This document shows, in pieces, positions 58,123-64,000 of a stretch of 64,000 nt of DNA. Within the stretch, counting starts at the first letter, position 1. The number at the start of each line of letters is the position of its first letter. Location of the stretch: positions 1 through 64,000 of the forward strand of contig CALWHT010000023.1 in NCBI GenBank assembly GCA_944380515.1, in the 5' to 3' direction. This stretch comes from an uncultured Roseburia sp. Lineage in GTDB: Bacteria; Bacillota; Clostridia; Lachnospirales; Lachnospiraceae. A program made the translations under genes and the position numbers. The notes under the pieces were generated by a model. It did no database searches, was not told the DNA's origin, and was given only the letters and a program-made list of their open reading frames with translations.

Positions 58123-59054
58123 TCAAGTTCCTCCAATTTTGCCAATCCAAACCCGCTTTTTCCAAATCCGTTGCCATTATAGAGCAAAAATAATTCATTA
58201 TCCATTATAAACACATTCGGGTAACATAACATTTCACTATCCCATCCGCTCTCGGAGCACCCAAAATTCAAACATTCGTCACAGCGTTTCCAACTATATA
58301 AATCTTTTGATTTTGCATAGCCAAGCCGATAACTCCGTCGACTATTTGTGCGAAAATCATACGAATACCTCCAGCAAAAAAACATATGGTACATACCATT
58401 ATAATACGCAACCGTCGGTAATGCCTGCGATTCGTCCTCTATACAATCTTCTATCAGTCGTTTGCCGTCACGCCTCCATTCTATTCCATCCTCTGAAACA
58501 GCATGTCCTATTTTATAAATTCTGTCAGGGTCTGCACCCGGTTTATAAACTTTCCAATCCTCTCCATATATGTACCACATATGAAATAGCCCGTTAAATT
58601 TCCGCACAAATCCATCTATCACCAAAAACGGCTCTCTCAACGAACTTGTAAGTACAGGTCCATCTCCCACTCGCTGAAACGTTTCTCCATTATCCAGCGA
58701 TTGCGCCAGGCCAATTCCCGTATCTACCGATACTGATACACGCCTTGACCAACCACTTGTATAAGCCAAAATTTTACCATCTGCTTTTAACGGGCTAAAC
58801 GGAAAAATCCCATGCTCATCAAAACAACCGAGCTTGCCATCCGGGATAATCTGCCGCTCCACACGCATTACCTCTTTAAAATCTTTGGAAAAATCCGCAA
58901 AACACACATAGCTGATTAACTTATCACCATCTTTTTTGCAATCCGAAAAATACACTCTTATAAAATGGCGAAACTCAAGCGCCTGCGGGGACTTGGCATA
59001 TGAAAAGCCATATTCTTCGGGCGTGAATATTTTCCCATATCTTCTCCACTTCAT
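58119..59054 (-). CDS. Five-bladed beta-propeller, GH43/GH130-like protein (paralog 1), 311 aa
   Basis: Repeated blade signatures are visible: FIRVYFSDCKKDG, GIGLAQSLDNGETFQRVGDG, RKFNGLFHMWYIYGEDW, AVSEDGIEWRRDGK, YYNGMYHMFFCWR and LGYAKSKDLYSWKR. They are typical of the glycoside hydrolase 32/43/62/68/130 propeller superfamily. The length of 311 residues leaves a single domain without signal peptide, so it acts in the cytoplasm. It is a paralog of the next gene, and the pair overlap by 4 nt. Members of this type recur in surface-glycan loci without a proven role; they may be transferases or phosphorylases instead of hydrolases. Confidence 0.7.
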   Translation of the reverse strand: MKWRRYGKIFTPEEYGFSYAKSPQALEFRHFIRVYFSDCKKDGDKLISYVCFADFSKDFKEVMRVERQIIPDGKLGCFDEHGIFPFSPLKADGKILAYTSGWSRRVSVSVDTGIGLAQSLDNGETFQRVGDGPVLTSSLREPFLVIDGFVRKFNGLFHMWYIYGEDWKVYKPGADPDRIYKIGHAVSEDGIEWRRDGKRLIEDCIEDESQALPTVAYYNGMYHMFFCWRYSYDFRTNSRRSYRLGYAKSKDLYSWKRCDECLNFGCSESGWDSEMLCYPNVFIMDNELFLLYNGNGFGKSGFGLAKLEELE

Positions 59055-60025
59055 TCTAATTCTCCTAAAAGCTCCGCAAGCCCAAAGCCGCTTTTCCCAA
59101 CCTCATTTCCAAGATACAGCATATAAGTCTTGCCTTCACACTCAAACACATGCGGATAGGCAACCATTTCCGAATCCCAGTCACCAGCATCCGGGGATAT
59201 ATCTATCCCGGCTTTTTCATCCTCCCGAATCCAATGATATAAATCCTCTGAACGGGCATAACCAATTCGATAGCTGTTCTTCGCATTCTTCCGAAAATCA
59301 GTGTGATTCCGGTAGCAAAAAAACATATGATACACTCCATTTTTTTCAATCACATCACCGCAAGCCTGGGATTCATAAGCCCCCAGTTTATCCTCGAGAA
59401 TGTTTCGGTTGCACTTTTTCCAATCGATTCCATTATCCGATTCCGCCATGCGTAATTTATAACAAATCTCCGGTCTTATCTGCTCTTTTGTCCAACCAGC
59501 TCCAGCCGAATAAAACATATACCATTTTCCATCATAAATACGTACCTTGGGAGAACATATCATGTATGGCTCATAAAGCGAGCTTGTCAATACAGGGCCC
59601 TTGCCGATTTTTTCAAATGTCTCCCCGTTATCTCTGCTTACCGCACATCCTATGGATACATTAAAGGGAACCGATTCACATCTTGTGACTCCCCCATAAT
59701 ATCCATATAGCAACCCATTATGCTTTACCACGGAAAAAGGATAGGTTCCAAATTCATCAAATTCTCCAAGTCCTCCTAAATTCAAAACCGGGTTGTCTGC
59801 GACTTTGATAATTTTCATTGGATTCTTTCTGTCTAAATCCACATATGATACACGGCTCACGGTCTTTCCAAACTCATCCGGCTTTTCTCTGCAGCAAAAA
59901 TAAACACGTATTTTATCCTCAAATAAAACCGTATTTTCCCCTTGGGCAAAATTCCATCTCCAGTACGGACGCTCTGTACATTCCTCGGGGTTAAATACAA
60001 GCCCTTTTTTCTTCCATTCAAACAT
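59051..60025 (-). CDS. Five-bladed beta-propeller, GH43/GH130-like protein (paralog 2), 324 aa
   Basis: This has the same architecture as its downstream neighbour: KIRVYFCCREKPDEFGKTVS, GCAVSRDNGETFEKIGKGP, YDGKWYMFYSAGAGW, AESDNGIDWKKCN, KNGVYHMFFCYRNHTDF and IGYARSEDLYHWIRED. The two share the blade positions, the SYRxGYA(K/R)S segment and the C-terminal GKSGFGLA, so they are a tandem duplication that has diverged. The start is the ATG at 60025 with AAGGAGA 6 nt upstream; it overlaps the GNAT gene by 8 nt. Cytoplasmic; exact reaction unknown. Confidence 0.7.
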   Translation of the reverse strand: MFEWKKKGLVFNPEECTERPYWRWNFAQGENTVLFEDKIRVYFCCREKPDEFGKTVSRVSYVDLDRKNPMKIIKVADNPVLNLGGLGEFDEFGTYPFSVVKHNGLLYGYYGGVTRCESVPFNVSIGCAVSRDNGETFEKIGKGPVLTSSLYEPYMICSPKVRIYDGKWYMFYSAGAGWTKEQIRPEICYKLRMAESDNGIDWKKCNRNILEDKLGAYESQACGDVIEKNGVYHMFFCYRNHTDFRKNAKNSYRIGYARSEDLYHWIREDEKAGIDISPDAGDWDSEMVAYPHVFECEGKTYMLYLGNEVGKSGFGLAELLGELE

Positions 60026-60464
60026 TTCCAATCTCCTTTTCCATATAGAACGATTCCAATGAAGCCTCACCTGTCACTTGAAAACCATTTGCTTTGTAAA
60101 ATCGAATGGCATCCTCATTTTCTTTGTCTACTTCAAGTTTTAATATTTGAAATCCTCTTTGTTCACATTCATTACATATGAACTTTAAAGCTTTACTTCC
60201 AATTCCTCTTCCTCTGCATTCTTTTTTCATTGCAATCAAGGACAGATATGCATTCCGTTTTTCCGGGTCATTCGCATAAAATGAAAAAAAGCCTACTTCT
60301 CTGTTTTCCTCCAATATCTTATAAGTCAACGCATATTGCTGCAATTTGCAGGCATAAATATCGAGATTTCCTACCCTTATGTCCAGCGGTCTAATAAAAC
60401 TATTCCCATAGGTAAACAGAATTTCTTTAATTTCATTTAGCATTTCAAGTTGTATGAACTGCAA
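60018..60464 (-). CDS. GNAT-family N-acetyltransferase, 148 aa
   Basis: The acetyl-CoA-binding motif is RGRGIGSKALKFI (Q/RxxGxG/A), preceded by a beta-4 strand LSLIAMKKEC and followed by ILKLEVDKENEDAIRFYKANGF. In this setting it may acetylate the amino group made by the aminotransferase at 63051, by analogy with 4-amino-4,6-dideoxyhexose pathways. The start is a TTG (60464) right after the wbqC stop, with GGAG 8 nt upstream; an ATG seven codons later has no ribosome site. Confidence 0.82.
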   Translation of the reverse strand: MQFIQLEMLNEIKEILFTYGNSFIRPLDIRVGNLDIYACKLQQYALTYKILEENREVGFFSFYANDPEKRNAYLSLIAMKKECRGRGIGSKALKFICNECEQRGFQILKLEVDKENEDAIRFYKANGFQVTGEASLESFYMEKEIGNV

Positions 60465-61175
60465 TTATCCCTCTCCCTCCAACAGGCGATACTTCTTTAA
60501 CATGCCCCCCACCACCTCTGTAGAATTAAACATCATAACATCAAGAATTGACAGTCCCGGCAAAAAATTGTTTCCAAATTGCCTGTATTCTTGAAATTCC
60601 GTCTGGATAAAACGTAATTCGATTCCCTTCTGCAAAAAGGACGATGCCTGATACAATTTGATCCCGCCAATAGCATTGATATACATTTCTGCATTCCGTT
60701 CCATACAGATTGCCTGAACCTTATCCTGTCCTTTCAGCATATTATCATAGTTCAGCGTGGACGAAACCAAAATTGGCGTTTCAATGTTAAGATATTTACA
60801 AACTAACAGAACGGAATGATATATGTACTCAAACAGATTCTCTGTTTCACAAAAAATAATCCGTCTTACCAAATCAATTGTCTGCTCATAATACGGTGCT
60901 TTCCGATATGCTGTTTGAATTTGCCGGAACAGCTTGTTTCTGTCAAAATTATCTGCCAAAAAGCGCTCTCTTACATCCAGAAAATCAGAAGCCTTTTTTA
61001 ATGGCAGCGTGATATATGTATCTGTCCCATTCTGCAAAATCCTGTTGCGGTTAATCCAACCCTTTTTGGTATATTGGATATTATCATATATAACAAATTC
61101 ATCCACTGCGTCAATAAGCTGAAAATAACCAATATATGGCAGAAAGTACGGCTGCATAATACCTAATTTTTTCAT
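60465..61175 (-). CDS. WbqC-like protein, 236 aa
   Basis: The sequence opens KKLGIMQPYFLPYIGYFQLI followed by DEFVIYDNIQYTKKGWINRN, the typical start of the WbqC family found in O-antigen and other glycan loci. ETPILVSSTLNYDN and YINAIGGIKLYQ are further family-like segments. Biochemical evidence for the family is limited; roles in attaching acyl or amino-acid groups to amino sugars have been proposed. It overlaps the glycosyltransferase gene upstream by 4 nt and abuts the GNAT gene. Confidence 0.8.
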   Translation of the reverse strand: MKKLGIMQPYFLPYIGYFQLIDAVDEFVIYDNIQYTKKGWINRNRILQNGTDTYITLPLKKASDFLDVRERFLADNFDRNKLFRQIQTAYRKAPYYEQTIDLVRRIIFCETENLFEYIYHSVLLVCKYLNIETPILVSSTLNYDNMLKGQDKVQAICMERNAEMYINAIGGIKLYQASSFLQKGIELRFIQTEFQEYRQFGNNFLPGLSILDVMMFNSTEVVGGMLKKYRLLEGEG

Positions 61176-63046
61176 ATTTCTTCTCCCGCCAGATCAATTA
61201 TCTGCTGCAAAATATTTCCCAATTCTTCATCGCTTGTCGTCATCTGTTCTATTCTCTGAAGCGCTTTTCTGCTTTGACTTTCCCTAAAAGCACTGTCATC
61301 CCGATACCTTTTGACAAGCGCCGGAAATTCTTCCTGTCGTCTTACAATAAAGTCAGGCCCGGCAACAGATGCCACATCCCCCTCATCTACTGTAAGCACC
61401 GGTATTCCCAAACTCATTGACATAGCAGCGCCATTTCCACCGCCCAGCCTCGGAGGATTTATAAATAAATCCATCATTCCCAGCCAATTTATTAAATCAT
61501 CCTTTCCTCCCAGGAAGATAACCCTTTCCCTCTGTCCAATTCCAGCTTCTATCTTTTTCTGAAATTCGGCATCTAACTCTCCATAAAATATCAAACACAC
61601 ATCCTTCATATCATTTAATATCTCACCAAGTATTGCCAAAAATTCGGGCTTACAATCAAACTTCAAACGATTACCAACTATGCCGAGGCAAAATGCCTCT
61701 TCTGCAATTCCATACGCGTACCTTTGCGCCGGCTGCCAGGGCTTTTCATACGGAAATAAAAACTCTATTTCCTTAACACACGTCCCATCGGCTTCTAAAT
61801 ATCGTTTATCTCTCAAATCCTCAGGCGAAGTGGCAGGTATATAATTTACAACGGCATCTGCCTTTACTGCCGGATATCCTGACGAACATCTCGTGTATAT
61901 GTATGCAGTAAAATTTTTCATCAATCCTGTATAATATGTATTTGCCCCAAAGTTCCACACAAGTTGGGGCTTCATCCGGTAAACTGCCTGCATAAGCAGA
62001 CGCATTTCATCCACATTTTCTTTTTTTATCATCAACTGATAGCCCAGTATGGAGACACCCCCATATTCGTAGCTGAATTGTCCATTTAAATTATAATTAA
62101 AGTTCATTTTTGCCCCATTGGCATCCAGTCCAACGTTTTTCAGCAAACCCACATCTGCCGGAACTCCAGCAACCAACAGCAGTACTTCTTTATCCAATAC
62201 CGAAATGAATATCCTGGCCATTTCAAGGATTAACCTTGTCGGGGCATGCGCTTCAGCAAGAAGTGTTTGTGCTACCAAGACTACAGGTCCGTCCTCCCGT
62301 TCCTTGAACGTATATTTATTGCCCACCGACCCGACAAGCTGCTCCATTCTCTCCCCCAAATATTCATTCCACTTCCACGCAAACGCAAAATCTTTTTCCC
62401 CCTCCTGAAACTGGGATATACAGACCTGTTCAAACAGGTTTATTTCCAAAAACAAATCATCCGCCTGCTCTGCTTCCAGTTCCAATCTTGTTTTTGCACA
62501 GAATGGATATAATTTCCTGTCATTTGTAATTAGATATAAATAATACTCTAAACTATAAAGAATATCTTTTTCATATTCTCTCTCTAAAAAATCCAGCAAA
62601 TCAGACAGCTTCCCTGTTTCTTTGATTTCAGAATAATCTTCAATCACCCTCTCCGCTTTCTCCGGCGTTTGAATACTTGCTAATAAATCCTTTAAAAAAT
62701 CTCGAATCCAATTTTGGTTTTCCATAAATTCACTTTTTTCCTTCAACTGTATCCCAGAAACTCTTTCCAAAAATAAATCATCTCCTCTTACAGCATTCAG
62801 CTCCAATCTTGTTTTCACGCAAATGAGATATAATTCCCTGTCATTTGTAATGGAATATAAGTAATACTCTAAGCTATAAAGAATATCTTTTTCATACTCT
62901 CCCTCTAAAAAATCCAGCAAATCAGACAGTTTCCCTGTTTCTTTGATTTTAAAATAATCTTCAATCACACGCTCCGCTTTCTCCGGCGTTTGAATACTTG
63001 CTAATAAATCCTTTAAAAAATCCCGAATCCAATTTTGGTTTTCCAT
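61172..63046 (-). CDS. Glycosyltransferase with tandemly duplicated N-terminal domain, 624 aa
   Basis: The C-terminal part is a GT-B domain. It has VVLVAQTLLAEAHAPTRLI near residue 250, YAYGIAEEAFCLGIVGNRL, and the donor-side segment VIFLGGKDDLINWLGMMDLF with NPPRLGGGNGAAMSMSLG. The N-terminal ~200 residues are two near-identical copies of a ~100-residue helical module beginning MENQNWIRDFLKDLLASIQT (residues 1 and 108), unlike most glycosyltransferases. Both copies begin with Met and are preceded by similar purine-rich DNA, so an internal start at 62725 is possible. It may glycosylate protein, with the helical module as a docking part. The downstream WbqC-like gene overlaps it by 4 nt. Confidence 0.72.
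   Translation of the reverse strand: MENQNWIRDFLKDLLASIQTPEKAERVIEDYFKIKETGKLSDLLDFLEGEYEKDILYSLEYYLYSITNDRELYLICVKTRLELNAVRGDDLFLERVSGIQLKEKSEFMENQNWIRDFLKDLLASIQTPEKAERVIEDYSEIKETGKLSDLLDFLEREYEKDILYSLEYYLYLITNDRKLYPFCAKTRLELEAEQADDLFLEINLFEQVCISQFQEGEKDFAFAWKWNEYLGERMEQLVGSVGNKYTFKEREDGPVVLVAQTLLAEAHAPTRLILEMARIFISVLDKEVLLLVAGVPADVGLLKNVGLDANGAKMNFNYNLNGQFSYEYGGVSILGYQLMIKKENVDEMRLLMQAVYRMKPQLVWNFGANTYYTGLMKNFTAYIYTRCSSGYPAVKADAVVNYIPATSPEDLRDKRYLEADGTCVKEIEFLFPYEKPWQPAQRYAYGIAEEAFCLGIVGNRLKFDCKPEFLAILGEILNDMKDVCLIFYGELDAEFQKKIEAGIGQRERVIFLGGKDDLINWLGMMDLFINPPRLGGGNGAAMSMSLGIPVLTVDEGDVASVAGPDFIVRRQEEFPALVKRYRDDSAFRESQSRKALQRIEQMTTSDEELGNILQQIIDLAGEEI
62407..63046 (-). repeat. 321-bp in-frame tandem duplication in the glycosyltransferase gene
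   Basis: The segment from 63046 downward repeats from 62725 downward with very few changes over about 280 bp, then diverges. The register is 321 nt (107 codons), so the frame is kept. The ~18 nt before each Met codon are also alike (ggaaaaa..gtaaatttatgg versus ggaaaaaagtgaatttatgg), so the duplication probably took in the start region. Confidence 0.85.
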
Positions 63047-63050
63047 AAAT

Positions 63051-64000
63051 TTACCTTTTTCCTCTGACTGTAGCCTGCACTATTCCAGCAATTCGCTCCA
63101 CCTGCGCTAAATCCAACTCTGCATACAAAGGTAGCACAAGTATCCTCTTTGAATAATCCCGCGCCTTCTCCAACGCATGCAAACGATATTTATTGCGAAA
63201 ACATGCCGCATCTGCCGTAATGGGGTAGAAATATTTTCTCGCGTAAATATTTTCTTTCCTTAGTTCTAAATATACTTTATCTCTCATATCCCCGCTTTCA
63301 AATAATACCGGCATATATGCGTAATTGGGCTCCAGTCCCTCTCGATAGCGGTTCAATGTGATCTGTTTACACTCCGACAAATATTTCTGATAAGCTTCAA
63401 AGACAAGCTTTCTCTTTCGTATATTTTCATCCATGTATCTTAAATTACAAATTCCCATTGCCGCAGAAAATTCATTCATCTTTGCATTCGCGCCTACAGA
63501 AACTACGAGATCCTCCGCTCTTATTCCAAAATTTTTTAAATTGTATAACTTTTCATACTGCTCCTGATTTTTAACGCATACACATCCTCCCTCAATCGTG
63601 TGATATACCTTGGTTGCATGAAAACTAAATACGGAAAGATGCCCGTAGCTGCCAATCCCTTTTCCAAGATAGTTCTCACCAAACGCATGCGCCGCGTCAT
63701 ATAATATCTTCAGATCATATTTATAAGCAAGCATTTCAATTTGCTGCACATTACAAACATTTCCATACACATGCACCGGTAAAATTGCTACCGTTTTTTC
63801 AGTAATAAGCTCTTCTATCTTATTTTCATCAATAGTATAATCATCTTTTATATCACAAAAAATGGGGACCAGACCATTGCGGATAATTGCATGTGTGGTA
63901 GAAATAAAAGTAAACGGCGTTGTTATCACCTCTCCCCCTCTCGGAAGATTCAAAGACTGCAGCGCCAATTCAAGCGCCATATGCCCGTTTACCATCAATG
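63051..64000 (-). CDS. DegT/DnrJ/EryC1/StrS-family sugar aminotransferase (5' end outside window)
   Basis: This PLP-dependent enzyme transfers an amino group to a nucleotide keto-sugar. Family features are VNGHMALELAL, ITTPFTFISTTHAIIRNGL, PVHVYGNVCN, ILYDAAHAFGE, and the PLP lysine in SFHATKVYHTIEGG. PNYAYMPVLF and RKYFYPI are in the C-terminal part. The usual catalytic HATK replaces the more common H(K/P)TK. The frame runs off position 64000, so the first ~50 residues are missing. The stop is 4 nt before the glycosyltransferase gene. With the GNAT and WbqC-like genes downstream it suggests synthesis of an N-acylated amino sugar such as a 4-amino-4,6-dideoxyhexose. Confidence 0.88.
   Translation of the reverse strand, partial: LMVNGHMALELALQSLNLPRGGEVITTPFTFISTTHAIIRNGLVPIFCDIKDDYTIDENKIEELITEKTVAILPVHVYGNVCNVQQIEMLAYKYDLKILYDAAHAFGENYLGKGIGSYGHLSVFSFHATKVYHTIEGGCVCVKNQEQYEKLYNLKNFGIRAEDLVVSVGANAKMNEFSAAMGICNLRYMDENIRKRKLVFEAYQKYLSECKQITLNRYREGLEPNYAYMPVLFESGDMRDKVYLELRKENIYARKYFYPITADAACFRNKYRLHALEKARDYSKRILVLPLYAELDLAQVERIAGIVQATVRGKR

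Overview
The window reads as a chromosomal segment of a low-to-mid-GC Firmicute, most likely a Lachnospiraceae-type clostridium. This rests on strong AGGAGG ribosome binding sites, near-consensus SigA promoters, the gene order rpmG-secE-nusG-rplK-rplA-rplJ-rplL-rpoB-rpoC-...-rpsL-rpsG-fusA, a class B sortase paired with a PKTG-type substrate, and flagellin and FliD relatives. Genus is not resolved. Nearly everything lies on the minus strand, so the functional order runs from 64000 down to 1. The FliD-like gene at 36164-37459 is the only confident plus-strand gene.

Region 64000-55365 is a glycan or flagellin-glycosylation cluster. It holds a DegT-type sugar aminotransferase (cut by the window edge), a glycosyltransferase whose N-terminus carries a recent in-frame tandem duplication, WbqC-like and GNAT proteins, two paralogous beta-propeller proteins, a methyltransferase, an MntA/HepT-type nucleotidyltransferase-HEPN pair, and a GT2-TPR glycosyltransferase.

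Region 55300-39989 is a defense island. A SigA promoter leads into a four-helix membrane protein and a TPR protein, then a strong intrinsic terminator. Behind it come an AAA-type ATPase and a divergent adenosine deaminase with a 4-nt overlap; I read these as the RADAR pair rdrA-rdrB. Next, with its own promoter, is a complete Wadjet system in the order jetD-jetA-jetB-jetC. Two CgeB-like glycosyltransferases follow jetC closely and converge with the FliD-like gene on a 23-bp perfect-stem terminator.

Region 35960-23053 is the ribosomal protein and RNA polymerase block. It comprises rpmG-secE-nusG-rplK-rplA, then rplJL with its own consensus promoter, an L10-leader-type 5' region and an attenuator, then an atypical flagellin-like gene with its own promoter and terminator inserted between rplL and rpoB, then rpoB-rpoC with a separate promoter and a strong terminator after rpoC.

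Region 23050-1443 is a cell-envelope cluster. It encodes a 2784-residue secreted repeat protein, a class B sortase, a BspA-type leucine-rich-repeat protein with a PKTG sorting signal, two large two-domain GT2 glycosyltransferases, a secreted InlB-repeat/FN3 protein, a Wzm/Wzt polysaccharide exporter, and a methyltransferase-kinase-like protein resembling WbdD chain terminators. Together these suggest making, capping, exporting and decorating a surface polysaccharide. The window ends with the str operon (rpsL, rpsG, 5' end of fusA) behind a perfect-consensus promoter.

All family names are read from motifs and context by eye; no database search was run.
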